The notes beneath the pieces are model-generated. The model did not search any database. It was not told where the DNA came from and saw nothing but the letters and a program-made list of their open reading frames with translations. Both the position numbers and the translations under genes were made by a program. A DNA stretch of 64,000 nt, from assembly GCF_008017535.1 (NCBI RefSeq), contig NZ_VRUA01000002.1, forward strand, positions 248,001-312,000, written 5' to 3'. This DNA is from Ottowia flava (GTDB taxonomy: Bacteria; Pseudomonadota; Gammaproteobacteria; Burkholderiales; Burkholderiaceae_C). Below, in pieces: positions 17,203 through 26,369 of this stretch (its first letter is position 1; each line of letters begins with the position of its first letter).

Positions 17203-18492
17203 TCAGGCCAGGGCTTCCAGTTCGGGATCGGTCGCTTCCAGCTCGTAGCTGGCGGCCACCAGGGCCAGGCGGCCGATCACGCCGTACATGTAAAAGCGGT
17301 TGGGCGCGCTAGCGCCAGCCTTGACGCCCGGCTTGGGCAGCTGGGTGTTGTTGGCAAAGGCCAGCGGCACAAAGCGCGCGCCGGGGGCGTTCAGGCTCTC
17401 GTCCTCACCGCGGTCGGCGTGCACGCGGTAGAAGCCACCCACCACATAGCGGTCGATCATGTAGACCACCGGCTCGGCCACCGCGTCGTGGATGCGCTCG
17501 TTGGTCAGCACGCCTTCCTGGATGATCACCTCGCCGTGCGGCACTTCGGGCAGCGCCTTGCCACGCGTGGGTTTGCTGCCCAACTGCGCCAGTTCCTTGG
17601 CGTCGCGAACGGTCATGATGCCCATGCCGCGCGTGCCCTGATCGGCCTTGACGACGACGAAGGGCTTCTCGTTGATGCCGTATTCCTTGTACTTGCGGCG
17701 GATCTTGGTCAGCAGCGCGTCCACGTTGCTGCGCAGGCACTCGCCGCCGCTGGGCTCGTGGATGTCGATCTCGCCGCAGCTGGCGAACAGCGGGTTGATC
17801 AGCCAGGGATCGACCCCGATCAACTTTCCGAAACGCTTGGCCACTTCTTCGTAGCACTGGAAGTGGCGGCTCTTGCGCCGCACGCTCCAACCCGCCTGCA
17901 ACGGCGGCAGCAGGTACTGCTCATGCAGGTCTTCCAGAATGCCCGGGGCACCCGCCGACAGGTCGTTGTTCAGCAGGATCGTGCACGGGTCGAAATGCTT
18001 GAGCCCCACTCTGTAGCGCGTGCGCTGCGCGGGCTCGAAGGTGATCTTCTCGCCATCCGGCAGGGCGTAAGACACGGCGCGCTTGACCGCCGGGTCGATC
18101 GAGCCGAAGCGCACGTTCAGCCCCGCCATCCGGAAGATCTCCTGCAGCCGCGCCAGGCTGGCCAGGTAGAAACTGCTCGGCTTGCCGTTTTCCGGCACGA
18201 TCAGCAGGTTGCGCGCCTCGGGGCAGATCTTCTCGATCGCCGCCTGTCCGGCCTGCACCGCCAGCGGCAGCATGTCCGGCGACAGGTTGTGCCAGCCGTC
18301 CGGGTACAGGTTGGTATCCACTGGCGAGAGCTTGAAGCCCGCATTGCGGATATCCACCGAGCAGTACAGCGGTGGCGTGTGCTCCATCCACTCCAGGCGG
18401 AACCAGCGCTCGATCACCGGCGTGGCGTCCAGGATGCGCTGCTCCAGCTCGTTGATGGGGCCCGTGAGGGCGGTGATGAGGTGGGGGACCAT
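17203..18492 (-). CDS. gshA: Glutamate--cysteine ligase, proteobacterial gshA type
   Basis: The 429-residue protein matches the GshA form found in betaproteobacteria rather than the E. coli form. Diagnostic stretches are DIRNAGFKLSPVDTNLYPDG, LLNNDLSAGAPGILEDLHEQ and FVVVKADQGTRGMGIMTV. It catalyses the first, ATP-dependent step of glutathione synthesis. ATG 18492 was preferred over the longer frame because MVPHLITALTGPINELEQRI is the family start. No strong ribosome site is visible. A 162-bp gap to kup shows nothing notable. Confidence 0.93.
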   Translation of the reverse strand: MVPHLITALTGPINELEQRILDATPVIERWFRLEWMEHTPPLYCSVDIRNAGFKLSPVDTNLYPDGWHNLSPDMLPLAVQAGQAAIEKICPEARNLLIVPENGKPSSFYLASLARLQEIFRMAGLNVRFGSIDPAVKRAVSYALPDGEKITFEPAQRTRYRVGLKHFDPCTILLNNDLSAGAPGILEDLHEQYLLPPLQAGWSVRRKSRHFQCYEEVAKRFGKLIGVDPWLINPLFASCGEIDIHEPSGGECLRSNVDALLTKIRRKYKEYGINEKPFVVVKADQGTRGMGIMTVRDAKELAQLGSKPTRGKALPEVPHGEVIIQEGVLTNERIHDAVAEPVVYMIDRYVVGGFYRVHADRGEDESLNAPGARFVPLAFANNTQLPKPGVKAGASAPNRFYMYGVIGRLALVAASYELEATDPELEALA

Positions 18493-18643
18493 GGTGCGGG
18501 TAGTCGGGCGGCGCGGAGCGCGATCAAGCCCGCAGTGTAGTGGCACGGCCGCCCGTTACCGCATCAGCGGCCGCCTTGCACAGAACGCGCGGCGCGAGTG
18601 CGTCGCGCCGGCGGTCGACGGCGTCAGCCGGCCGGAGAAGCGT

Positions 18644-19966
18644 TCACCCGCGCACCTCACCCTCGCCCAGCACCACCCATTTCAGCGAAGTCAGCCCTTC
18701 CAGGCCGACTGGGCCGCGGGCGTGGAACTTGTCGGTGCTGATGCCGATTTCGGCGCCCAGTCCGTATTCGAAACCGTCGGCAAAGCGCGTGCTGGCGTTG
18801 ACCATGACGCTGGCCGAATCGACTTCGCGCAGGAAACGCTGCGCGTGCCCGTGGTCCGTGGTGAGAATGGCGTCGGTGTGGTGGCTGGAGTAGCGGTTGA
18901 TGTGCTCGATCGCCTCGTCCACGCCGGCCACGACCTTGATGCTGAGAATGGGGGCGAGGTATTCCTCCGACCAGTCCTGCTCCGTTGCCGGCACCAATTT
19001 CACTATTTTTTTTGTAGCTGCTTGCGCAGACGGCTGTAGGGCTGAGCAGAGATTTGATTCAAGAATAGCCAAGGACTCGGGATCGCAGCGCATTTCCACG
19101 CCCTTGGCCGCCAGCACGGCGCCGATGCGCGGCAGGAAGGCGGGCGCCACGCCGCGCGCGACCAGCAGGCTCTCGGTCGCGTTGCAAGGACTGTATTTCT
19201 GGGTCTTGGCGTTGTCCGTCACCTTGACGGCCAGGTCCAGATCGCTCGGGTCGTCGACATAGGTGTGGCAGTTGCCGTCCAGGTGCTTGATGACGGGCAC
19301 CTTGGCTTCGGCGCTGATGCGCTCGATCAGGCCCTTTCCGCCGCGCGGGATGATCACGTCGACAAAGTCCGGCATGGCGATCAGGTGGCCCACCGCGGCG
19401 CGGTCGGTGGTCGGCACCAATTGCACGGCTTCGCGCGGCAGCCCGGCGATCTGCAGCGCTTGCTGCACCAGTGCCGCCAAGGCTGTGTTGGAATCGATCG
19501 CCTCGCTGCCGCCACGCAGGATGCAGGCGTTGCCGCTCTTGATCGACAGGCTGGCCGCCTCGATCGTGACGTTGGGGCGGCTTTCGTAAATCATGCCGAA
19601 CACGCCGATCGGCACGCGCATCTGGCCGACGCGGATGCCGCTGGGCTGTTGGCGCAGGGAGACAACGTCGCCAATCACATCGGGCATGGCCGCCAGTTGC
19701 TCGCAGCCCTCGGCGCAGGTTTCGAGGATGGCTGGCGTGAGTTTGAGACGATCGACCATCGGCTCGGCCAGACCGGCATCGCGCGCGCGCGCCAGATCGC
19801 GCTGGTTGGGCGCTTGCAGCGCGTCGGTCTGCTCGCGCAGCAGCCGCGCCAGCTCGCGCAGGGCGCGGTTGCGCGCAGCAATGCCCGAGCGGGCCATGGC
19901 GCGCGAGGCGGCGCGGGCCTGCGAGCCCAGCAGTTGCATGGTTTCGGCGACGTTGGAGGCATTCAT
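18644..19966 (-). CDS. proA: Gamma-glutamyl phosphate reductase with repeat-derived insertion
   Basis: The 440-residue protein is a full ProA (E. coli: 417). The catalytic cysteine lies in [12 protein letters not shown] (about residue 259). Other family stretches are [20 protein letters not shown] and [20 protein letters not shown]. It reduces gamma-glutamyl phosphate to the semialdehyde in proline synthesis. Residues about 299-324 ([19 protein letters not shown] and the next few) correspond to an R1 repeat copy. They lengthen the protein by roughly the excess over E. coli, with no frame change. The ATG at 19966 has GAGGTG upstream. proB is not in the window. Confidence 0.93.
   Translation of the reverse strand: MNASNVAETMQLLGSQARAASRAMARSGIAARNRALRELARLLREQTDALQAPNQRDLARARDAGLAEPMVDRLKLTPAILETCAEGCEQLAAMPDVIGDVVSLRQQPSGIRVGQMRVPIGVFGMIYESRPNVTIEAASLSIKSGNACILRGGSEAIDSNTALAALVQQALQIAGLPREAVQLVPTTDRAAVGHLIAMPDFVDVIIPRGGKGLIERISAEAKVPVIKHLDGNCHTYVDDPSDLDLAVKVTDNAKTQKYSPCNATESLLVARGVAPAFLPRIGAVLAAKGVEMRCDPESLAILESNLCSALQPSAQAATKKIVKLVPATEQDWSEEYLAPILSIKVVAGVDEAIEHINRYSSHHTDAILTTDHGHAQRFLREVDSASVMVNASTRFADGFEYGLGAEIGISTDKFHARGPVGLEGLTSLKWVVLGEGEVRG
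18994..19070 (-). repeat. R1 repeat copy inside proA
   Basis: In proA sense: CTCAGCCCTACAGCCGTCTG, then CGCAAGCAGCTAC and an A-rich tail. This is a near-consensus R1 element read in frame as [14 protein letters not shown]. Its TCT-GCG-CAA-GCA-GCT codons use the same phase as the copy in the carboxyltransferase gene. Confidence 0.85.
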
Positions 19967-20399
19967 CACCTCATTTTCCCAAAAAGCAACCGGGGTGGTC
20001 GCCAACGCCAGGCAAGCCCGTGAACGGCGACTTGAGTTGACGGGGTGATGTTGCGGTGCGCCTGGGCCTGTTCAGCCGATTCATAGGACATTTCACCGTC
20101 CCATGCCCCTTTTTGCCACCGTGAAATAAGTCGCGCCTGGATCGCAAACACCAGCCGATGCCGCCCGAAGTCTGTCTCCTTTCAAGCAGTGGCGTTGCAG
20201 CCATCCCACGGCACGCAAGGTGTTTTTGCGCCGGCAACCATGCAATCCATCACACGAACTCCGCACACATGCCTGCGCCCCCATTGCGATGGAATCAGAC
20301 GGCCGATTACATTGGACTCCAGCAAGCCGCGCAGCGCCCAGGCAATGCCCAGCGAGCCTTTTTCTCTCTTCACCTCACTCATTTCAAACAAGGAAGCAC
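19967..20399. other. Intergenic region between proA and the roadblock gene
   Basis: 433 bp without a convincing gene. It holds an inverted pair ATTTCAC (20090-20096) and GTGAAAT (20121-20127) with a 24-bp spacer. A weak promoter-like TTGCGA-17-TTACAT lies about 90-120 bp before the downstream ATG. No R1 copy is visible. Confidence 0.4.
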
Positions 20400-20759
20400 A
20401 TGGCTACGATCAAACAAACCCTCGACGAATTGATGACTCTGGATGGCGCCATGTGCGCGGCCGTGGTCGACTCCGCCTCCGGCATGATGCTGGGCTCCAT
20501 CGGTACCGGCGTGGACCTGGAAGTGGCCGCCGCCGGCAACACCGAAGTGGTGCGCGCCAAGATGAAGACCATGCGCTCGCTCGGTCTGAACGACGTCATC
20601 GAAGACATCCTGATCACGCTGGGCAAGCAGTACCACATCCTGCGCCCGTCGGCCCGCAAGGAAGGCGTGTTCATCTACTACGTGCTGGACAAGCAGCGCG
20701 CCAACCTGGCCATGGCCCGTCGCAAGACCGCCGACGTGGACAAGGAAATGAACTTCTGA
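20400..20759 (+). CDS. Roadblock/LC7-like domain protein
   Basis: The 119-residue soluble protein reads as a single alpha/beta domain. It has LDGAMCAAVVDSASGMMLGS near the start and EVVRAKMKTMRSLGLNDVIED in the middle. The end has IYYVLDKQRANLAMARRKTA. I read it as Roadblock/LC7 (profilin-like), a fold often used by partners of small GTPases such as MglA or by two-component-like modules. No GTPase gene is adjacent. AAGGA precedes the ATG, and a strong intrinsic terminator follows the stop by about 20 nt, so it is monocistronic. The family call is from pattern only. Confidence 0.65.
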   Translation: MATIKQTLDELMTLDGAMCAAVVDSASGMMLGSIGTGVDLEVAAAGNTEVVRAKMKTMRSLGLNDVIEDILITLGKQYHILRPSARKEGVFIYYVLDKQRANLAMARRKTADVDKEMNF

Positions 20760-20780
20760 TCCTGGCCGGATCGTCCAACA

Positions 20781-20809
20781 AAAAGCCCCGGCATGCCGGG
20801 GCTTTTTTT
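20781..20809 (+). terminator. Rho-independent terminator after the roadblock gene
   Basis: A perfect 12-bp-arm hairpin, AAAAGCCCCGGC then AT then GCCGGGGCTTTT, is followed by a run of T. It starts 22 nt after the stop codon. The symmetric A and T flanks could let it also work on the opposite strand for the regulator gene ending at 20896. Confidence 0.95.
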
Positions 20810-20895
20810 ATGAGAACGGTGCGTACGGCGCAGGAAGGTCGGCACTAGGAGAGGCACGATTCGCCTCAAGCCAAGCGGGAGAACGTCAGCGCGAC

Positions 20896-21108
20896 TCAGC
20901 CCTGACCGTCGGCATCACCGGCATTGTCTTCGCCGTGATCGCCCGGGGTCCATTGCACCCCGTTCTGCGTAAGGTAGTCGCGGATCAGCTTGCGCACCAC
21001 CTGTGAGGGGGTGACGTCCAGCGAAGCACAGAGGGCTTCAAACGCGCGCTTCTTGGACGGGTCAATCAACACCGTCAGTCGCGCAGTTTTCTGTTCAAGC
21101 TTTGGCAT
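20896..21108 (-). CDS. Small ribbon-helix-helix (CopG/Arc-like) DNA-binding protein
   Basis: From the ATG at 21108 the protein has 70 residues. The ribbon-helix-helix unit is KTARLTVLIDPSKKRAFEAL followed by CASLDVTPSQVVRKLIRDYL, the classic strand-helix-turn-helix of the MetJ/Arc/CopG fold. The acidic, disordered tail ends GEDNAGDADGQG. RHH proteins bind as dimers to short palindromes and commonly repress themselves. Exactly such a palindrome lies 7 bp upstream of the start and overlaps a TACAAT -10-like box. No toxin gene is adjacent, so an antitoxin role is not supported. Confidence 0.8.
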   Translation of the reverse strand: MPKLEQKTARLTVLIDPSKKRAFEALCASLDVTPSQVVRKLIRDYLTQNGVQWTPGDHGEDNAGDADGQG

Positions 21109-21115
21109 ATGCGTC

Positions 21116-21132
21116 CAATGGGATTCCCATTG
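21116..21132. promoter_or_regulatory. Perfect palindromic operator overlapping the RHH-gene promoter
   Basis: CAATGGGATTCCCATTG is a perfect inverted repeat (8-bp arms, 1-bp centre), 7 bp upstream of the RHH start codon. On the minus strand TACAAT overlaps its upstream arm and can serve as a -10 box, so binding would block transcription. Confidence 0.65.
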
Positions 21133-21281
21133 TAAGAAGAACCGCATGTGTTGGCCCGTGCGGCGGGCATCGGCCTCGCGCCAAAGCCGGCGCTAGCGTG
21201 AAATGTGCCGCACGAGCGACAGGCCACGCCTTGCGATCGATCCAGGCACACGCGCATCCGTCCCGCGCCGCGAGGCGCCAA

Positions 21282-22358
21282 TCACACCCTGGACACCGGC
21301 CGGCTGACCGCTTTTCCGCACGCGCCGCACAGGCTTTGCGCCAGCCGGTGCAACGCTGCCCAGGGCTGCGCCGGCCAACCAGGGTGTTTCAACCCCTTGA
21401 CGATCCCATCGACCTGCTGTGCCGCCTGCAGCAAGCCATGCAGTTGCAGATCGGTCATATGCGGCAGCACGCGCTCAAACAGCCGTTCGCGCAAGCCCCA
21501 GATGCGCTGTTCACGCAGGGCCATTGGCAATGGGCGGCCCTGGCCCAGTGCGTCCTTGACGCGCTTGAGCGCACGGATGTCCTCGGCCAGCGTGTAGTGG
21601 ACCAGCACTTCGGACTCGCCTTCGGCCTGCAAGCCGTCCAGCATGCGCTGCACGCGCTCGCGCCGACCGGCCAGCACGGCCTCGCTCAGCTTGAATACGT
21701 CAAAGCGCGCGACGTTCAACACCGCGGCCTCGATCTGCTCGGCGCTGAGTTCGCCCGCCGGGTAAAGCAAACCCAGCTTGGTGATTTCCTGGTGTGCCGC
21801 CAGCAGGTTGCCTTCCACGCGATCGGCAAAGAAGCTGAGCGTTCTTTGCCCCGCTTCGCCAGCCGCCACGCGTTGCCCCTGGGCCGCCAGCCGCGCCGCA
21901 ATCCATGGCGGGAGCGCATGGCGCTCCACCGGATCGATCTGGACCGTGGCGCCGGCGCCGTCGAGCGCAGCGAACCAGGCCCCCGTGCGCGTGGCCTTGT
22001 CCAGCCGCGGCAGCAGCACCAGCGTCAGCGTGCTGTCATTGCCCGCGGCACCTTCGGCGATCTGCTGCAGCGCAGCGCTGCCGTCCTTGCCGGGCTTGCC
22101 CGACGGAATGCGGATCTCGATCAGTTGCTTGTCGGCAAACAGGCTCAGGCTGTTGCCGGCCGCGAGCACCGAGCCCCAGTCGAAGTGGGCGCCCTGCACG
22201 GTGTGCACGGTGCGCTCGGTGTAGCCCTGGGTGCGCGCGGCCTCCCGGATGGCGTCGGCCGCTTCCTGCACCAACAGGGGCTCATCGCCGTGCACGGTGT
22301 ACAGCGGCCGCAGCGTTTTCTGCAGATGCGTCAGGAGTTGAGGCGCTGGCAGTTGCAT
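21282..22358 (-). CDS. holA: DNA polymerase III, delta subunit
   Basis: The 358-residue protein follows the HolA layout. The N-terminal AAA+-like part has LYTVHGDEPLLVQEAADAIR and SLFADKQLIEIRIPSGKPGK. The middle has FFADRVEGNLLAAHQEITKL, the best conserved HolA stretch, and the C-terminal collar region follows. Delta opens the beta clamp within the clamp loader. ATG 22358 (MQLPAPQLLTHLQK) has GGAA upstream and fits the family start. It lies 52 bp downstream of lptE in the leuS-lptE-holA order common in proteobacteria. Confidence 0.93.
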   Translation of the reverse strand: MQLPAPQLLTHLQKTLRPLYTVHGDEPLLVQEAADAIREAARTQGYTERTVHTVQGAHFDWGSVLAAGNSLSLFADKQLIEIRIPSGKPGKDGSAALQQIAEGAAGNDSTLTLVLLPRLDKATRTGAWFAALDGAGATVQIDPVERHALPPWIAARLAAQGQRVAAGEAGQRTLSFFADRVEGNLLAAHQEITKLGLLYPAGELSAEQIEAAVLNVARFDVFKLSEAVLAGRRERVQRMLDGLQAEGESEVLVHYTLAEDIRALKRVKDALGQGRPLPMALREQRIWGLRERLFERVLPHMTDLQLHGLLQAAQQVDGIVKGLKHPGWPAQPWAALHRLAQSLCGACGKAVSRPVSRV

Positions 22359-22410
22359 CGGGTTCCGGTCGTTCAGCTGCGGCGTGCCATGCGCGCCAGC
22401 AGACAACAGA

Positions 22411-22911
22411 TCACAGGTGGGCGGTCGCCAGCCGGCGCATGACCTGCTGGACGATGTCGCTCTGCATGTTCTGGTAGAGCATCAGCCCTTCCTGCTCCTT
22501 CGACAACGCGGCCGATTCGGCATAGCTCTGGTCGATCTGGCGCGTGATCTCGGACATGGGCAGCAACTCGCGTCCATCCGCGGTGCGCAGCCGGAAGCTG
22601 AAGCGGATGCGCAGCGTCAACTCGCGCACCTCGCCGGTGGCCGTCACGCTCACCACCACCCGTTCGCGCACGTCGCCCGGGCTTTCCAGCACCGCTTCGG
22701 CCTTGCCGAGCTGCGCCGGGTCGGTGATGACCTGCACGCTGCCCGTGCCCTCCAGCTGCCGACGCAGCTCGGTCCCCAGGGTGGACGTGGCCGGCATCGC
22801 CAGCGCGATGCTGCGGAAGGCGAACTTCGGCGGCTTGCGCAGCGCGAAGCCGCAGGCGGTGAACAGGGGCGCCGTCAGGGCGGCACCGAACAGCGTGCGG
22901 CGGCGCGCCAT
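22411..22911 (-). CDS. lptE: LPS-assembly lipoprotein LptE
   Basis: The 166-residue protein has a lipoprotein signal ending in LFTAC (Cys20). The mature part has the LptE features CGFALR, LVSVTATGEVRELTLRIRFS-type beta strands and a final helix YQNMQSDIVQQVMRRL. LptE plugs and supports LptD, which inserts lipopolysaccharide in the outer membrane. It begins one base after the leuS stop, and holA follows, a widely conserved order that strongly supports the call. Confidence 0.93.
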   Translation of the reverse strand: MARRRTLFGAALTAPLFTACGFALRKPPKFAFRSIALAMPATSTLGTELRRQLEGTGSVQVITDPAQLGKAEAVLESPGDVRERVVVSVTATGEVRELTLRIRFSFRLRTADGRELLPMSEITRQIDQSYAESAALSKEQEGLMLYQNMQSDIVQQVMRRLATAHL

Positions 22912-22912
22912 G

Positions 22913-25606
22913 TCAGGCCACCACCACGTTGACCAGTCGGCCGGGCACCACGATGACCTTCTTCACCGCGCCCTCACCGCTGTGCTTGGCAAACGCCTCG
23001 CTGGCCAGCGCGGTTTTCTCGATGTCGTCCTTGCTGGCGCCGGCCGGCACCTGAATCGCCCCGCGCAACTTGCCGTTGACCTGCAGCATCAATTCCACCT
23101 CGTCCAGCTTGAGCGCATCCTCGTCCGGCTTGGGCCAGGGCGCGTCCAGCAACGCGCCCTGCACCGCCTCGAAGCCCAGCGCCTTCCACAGCGCGTGCGT
23201 CATGTGCGGCGTGACCGGGTACAGCACGCGCAGCAGCACCGAAAAGCCTTCGGCCAGCGCGGCCTGGTCGCCCACCGAGCCATCGGACTTGAAGCCCTCC
23301 AGCGCGTTCAGCAGCTTCATCGCGCCGGACACCACGGTGTTGTACTGCAGGCGCTGGTAGTCGTAGTCGATCTGGCCCAGCACGCTGTGCACCTCGTGCC
23401 GCAAGCCCTTGGCGTTCTTGCTGAATTCAATGCCATTCTTGCCTGCAGCGCTCGCCAATACTGCGCTGGCAGCTATGTTATTCATAGCATTCAGCTTGAC
23501 GCCGAAGTTCCACACGCGGCGCAGGAAGCGGTAGCTGCCTTCGACGGCCGCGTCGTTCCACTCCAGCGTGGCCTCGGGCGGCGCGGTGAACATGGTGTAC
23601 AGGCGTGCGGTGTCGGCGCCGTACTTTTCGATCAGGTCCTGCGGGTCCACGCCGTTGTTCTTGGACTTGGACATGGTGCCCACGCCCTCGTAGTCGATCA
23701 GCGTGCCGGCGGGCAAGTCGCCCACCGCCTTGTTCAGCTTGGCGCCCACCTGGTGGCCGTCGGCGTCCATCACGGGGTCGATGTCGGCCGGCCAGAAATA
23801 TTCCTTGCCACCCTTGGCGGTGCGGCGCGAATAGATGTGGTTGAGCACCATGCCCTGCGTCAGCAGTTTGGTGAAGGGCTCGTCAATCTTCACCAAGCCC
23901 AGGTCGCGCATCACCTTGGTCCAGAAGCGCGCGTACAGCAGGTGCAGGATGGCGTGTTCGATACCGCCGATGTACTGGTCCATCGGCATCCAGTACTCGG
24001 TGCCGCCGGCGACCATGGCCTCGGCGTTCTTCGGGTCGCAGTAGCGCATGAAGTACCAGGACGAGTCGATGAAGGTGTCCATCGTGTCCGTCTCGCGCCG
24101 CGCCGGCTTTCCACAGCACGGGCAATCGACCTTCAGAAACGCCTCGGACTTGTTCAGCGGGTTGCCGCTGCCGTCGGGCACCAGGTCCTGCGGCAAGACG
24201 ACGGGCAGGTCCCTCTCGGGCACGGGCACGGTGCCGCACGCGTCGCAATGGATCATGGGGATCGGCGTGCCCCAGTAGCGCTGGCGGCTGATGCCCCAGT
24301 CGCGCAGGCGCCAGGTGGTCTTCTTCTCGCCCAGGCCTTTTTGTTCCAGCGCGTGGGCAACGGCGTTGACCGCCTCGGGGTAGCTCATGCCGCTGAACGT
24401 GTCCGAATTGATGGTCACGCCGCGCTGCTTGTCGGCGTACCAGTCCTGCCACTGGCTGTGGTTGTAGGTCTCGCCGTCGATGTGCACCACTTGGGTGATC
24501 GGCAGGCCGTACTTCAACGCGAAAGCAAAGTCGCGTTCGTCGTGCGCGGGCACGCCCATGACGGCGCCGTCGCCGTAGCTCATCAGCACGTAGTTACCAA
24601 CCCACAGCGGGACTTCCTCGCCGGTCAGCGGGTGCACCACGTTCAGGCCAGTGGGCATGCCTTCCTTGTCTCTCAGCGCCAGTTCGGCCTCGGTCGTGCC
24701 GCCCTGCTTGCACTTTTCAATGAAGGCCGCCAGTTCGGGGTTGCCTTGCGCGGCGTGGGTGGCCAGCGGGTGCTCGGCCGCGACGGCGCAGAAGGTCACG
24801 CCCATGATGGTGTCGGCGCGCGTGGTGAACACGTACATGCGCCCTTCCTGGATCGGCTGCCCGTCCGCGCCGCGGATGTCGTGGGTGAAGGCGAAGCGCA
24901 CACCGGCGCTCTTGCCAATCCAGTTTTCCTGCATCAGGCGCACGCGATCGGGCCAGCCGGTGAGCGTCGCCTTGTCGTTGCCGAGCTGCACGTGGTCGAG
25001 CAGCTCTTGCACGTAGTCGGTGATCTTCAGGTAGTAGCCGGGGATCTCGCGCTTTTCCACCGGCGCGCCGGTGCGCCAGCCCTTGCCGTCGATCACCTGC
25101 TCGTTGGCCAGCACCGTCTGGTCGACCGGGTCCCAGTTGACGACCTGGGTCTTGCGGTAGGCGATGCCTTTTTCCAGCATCTTCAAGAACAGCCACTGGT
25201 TCCAGCGGTAGTAGTCGGGGTCGCAGGTGGCGACTTCGCGGCTCCAGTCGATGGCCAAGCCCATGGCCTGCATTTGCCCTTTCATGTAGGCGATGTTCTC
25301 GTAGGTCCACTTGGCCGGCGGCACACCGTTTTTTAGCGCCGCGTTCTCGGCCGGCAGGCCGAAGGCGTCCCAGCCCATGGGCATCAGCACGTTGTAGCCC
25401 TGCATGCGCAGCTGGCGCGCCAGCATGTCGTTGATGGTGTAGTTGCGCACGTGCCCCATGTGCAGCTTGCCGCTGGGGTAGGGCAACATGGAACAGGCGT
25501 AGTATTTTTTCTTGTTCGGGTCTTCCGTCACCCGGTAGGCGTCCTGGGCTTGCCAGTCGGCCTGGGCAGCCTGCTCGACGCGGCGATGGTCGTAGGTTTC
25601 TTGCAT
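22913..25606 (-). CDS. leuS: Leucyl-tRNA synthetase
   Basis: The 897-residue class I synthetase (E. coli: 860) has the HIGH-equivalent HMGH in [15 protein letters not shown] (about residue 50). The CP1 editing domain has [15 protein letters not shown], the KMSKS loop is [12 protein letters not shown] (about 645) and the anticodon-binding region is C-terminal. It charges tRNA-Leu. The ATG at 25606 ([15 protein letters not shown]) is preferred to the TTG two codons upstream. Residues about 702-725 ([20 protein letters not shown]) are a possible R1-type in-frame insertion. Confidence 0.96.
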   Translation of the reverse strand: MQETYDHRRVEQAAQADWQAQDAYRVTEDPNKKKYYACSMLPYPSGKLHMGHVRNYTINDMLARQLRMQGYNVLMPMGWDAFGLPAENAALKNGVPPAKWTYENIAYMKGQMQAMGLAIDWSREVATCDPDYYRWNQWLFLKMLEKGIAYRKTQVVNWDPVDQTVLANEQVIDGKGWRTGAPVEKREIPGYYLKITDYVQELLDHVQLGNDKATLTGWPDRVRLMQENWIGKSAGVRFAFTHDIRGADGQPIQEGRMYVFTTRADTIMGVTFCAVAAEHPLATHAAQGNPELAAFIEKCKQGGTTEAELALRDKEGMPTGLNVVHPLTGEEVPLWVGNYVLMSYGDGAVMGVPAHDERDFAFALKYGLPITQVVHIDGETYNHSQWQDWYADKQRGVTINSDTFSGMSYPEAVNAVAHALEQKGLGEKKTTWRLRDWGISRQRYWGTPIPMIHCDACGTVPVPERDLPVVLPQDLVPDGSGNPLNKSEAFLKVDCPCCGKPARRETDTMDTFIDSSWYFMRYCDPKNAEAMVAGGTEYWMPMDQYIGGIEHAILHLLYARFWTKVMRDLGLVKIDEPFTKLLTQGMVLNHIYSRRTAKGGKEYFWPADIDPVMDADGHQVGAKLNKAVGDLPAGTLIDYEGVGTMSKSKNNGVDPQDLIEKYGADTARLYTMFTAPPEATLEWNDAAVEGSYRFLRRVWNFGVKLNAMNNIAASAVLASAAGKNGIEFSKNAKGLRHEVHSVLGQIDYDYQRLQYNTVVSGAMKLLNALEGFKSDGSVGDQAALAEGFSVLLRVLYPVTPHMTHALWKALGFEAVQGALLDAPWPKPDEDALKLDEVELMLQVNGKLRGAIQVPAGASKDDIEKTALASEAFAKHSGEGAVKKVIVVPGRLVNVVVA
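23440..23500 (+). repeat. Possible R1-variant copy inside leuS
   Basis: Plus strand AATACTGCGCTGGCAGCTAT followed by GTTATTCATAG resembles a second R1 subfamily (GCGCTGGCAGCTAT core). It runs antisense to leuS and lies at a point where the protein is about 10 residues longer than E. coli LeuRS. Confidence 0.45.
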
Positions 25607-25660
25607 GCGCAAATTGTAGGCGCGCGGCGCAGGCCGACCGGGCGGCTCAGGAATCCGACA

Positions 25661-25720
25661 TCACTACAAAAAAAGGAGCTGCCCGCGCAATCCGCTGTAG
25701 GGCCAGAGGCCGAAATGACC
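25661..25720 (-). repeat. R1 repeat copy between exbD and leuS
   Basis: Minus strand: GGCCCTACAGCGGATTGCGC, then GGGCAGCTCC and a T-rich tail. It lies in the 152-bp gap downstream of exbD. Confidence 0.8.
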
Positions 25721-25758
25721 CAGAATCCGGCTCGACGCCCCCGTGGGTGGCGCGCGCC

Positions 25759-26205
25759 CTATTGCGACGCCGCAGGCACCGGCGGCGCGGCGCCCGTCGG
25801 GTCGGCCACAAAGCCGATGCGGTTCAGCCCGGCCTTTTGCGCCTCGCCCATCACCTCGACCACGCGGCCGTAGGGCACGCCGCTGTCGGCGCGCAGCTGC
25901 ACTTCGGTTTCAGGATTGAGCTTGGCCGCGCCCTGCAATTCGTTGGCCAGCTCGCCCTGCGACACCGGCTTGTCGTTGAAGAAGGCCTGGCCGGTCTTGT
26001 CGACCACCACCGTCACGAACTTGGGCGGATCGCCCGGTTTGGCCGCGTCCGTCTTCGGCAGATCCAGCCGGATCGAGCTGGCCAGCAGCGGCGCCGTGAT
26101 GATGAAGATCACCAACAGCACCAGCATCACGTCCACCAGCGGCGTGACGTTGATGTCGCTCATGGGCTCGGAGCCCTTGGTGCGTTCCAGTCGTCCGAAT
26201 GCCAT
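25759..26205 (-). CDS. exbD: ExbD/TolR-family biopolymer transport protein
   Basis: The 148-residue protein has a short cytosolic N-terminus (MSDINVTPLVDVMLVLLVIF) with the essential transmembrane aspartate in the LVDVML segment. One membrane helix and a periplasmic domain ending VVEVMGEAQKAGLNRIGFV follow. With ExbB it uses the proton gradient to energise TonB. tolA, tolB and pal are not nearby, so ExbD is likelier than TolR. It lies 164 bp after exbB with an R2 element between them. Confidence 0.88.
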   Translation of the reverse strand: MAFGRLERTKGSEPMSDINVTPLVDVMLVLLVIFIITAPLLASSIRLDLPKTDAAKPGDPPKFVTVVVDKTGQAFFNDKPVSQGELANELQGAAKLNPETEVQLRADSGVPYGRVVEVMGEAQKAGLNRIGFVADPTGAAPPVPAASQ

Positions 26206-26255
26206 AAGTCAAAGTTTCCTTGCGCCGGCCACGCTCAGATGCGCCACTGACGAAC

Positions 26256-26369
26256 GCACAGCCCCCGCCCCCACCAGCGAACGCGATGGCCGGACCTGAG
26301 CCGGCCAATCGCGTTGTCCCCCCTCCCGCAGGAGAGAGGGGAAGGCGCGAAGCGACTCAGGGGGGTGCA
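26256..26369 (-). repeat. R2 repeat copy between exbB and exbD
   Basis: Reads in exbB sense from immediately after the exbB stop: TGCACCCCCCTGAGTCGC, a pyrimidine-rich stretch, GGGAGGGGGGACAACGC, then the conserved hairpin at 26280-26315 and TCGCTGG. One of three copies in the window. Confidence 0.85.
26280..26315 (-). other. R2 36-nt hairpin
   Basis: Minus strand: left arm AACGCGATTGGCCGG, loop CTCAGGT, right arm CCGGCCATCGCGTT. Fourteen pairs with one bulged T. Stem sequence differs from the other two R2 hairpins, but pairing and the loop pattern CKCRGGT are kept. Confidence 0.85.

Noticed and set aside
13897-18540. A very long open frame (about 1,500 codons) on the plus strand opposite benE, kup and gshA
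   Set aside because: It is antisense to three well-supported genes and has the low-complexity His/Arg/Gln-rich composition expected of the complementary frame in GC-rich DNA.
20896-21108. Antitoxin of a toxin-antitoxin pair
   Set aside because: The RHH protein has no adjacent toxin-sized gene on either side; holA and the terminator region flank it.
22544-25336. Long plus-strand open frame opposite leuS and lptE
   Set aside because: Antisense shadow of leuS; no family resemblance and wrong codon usage.
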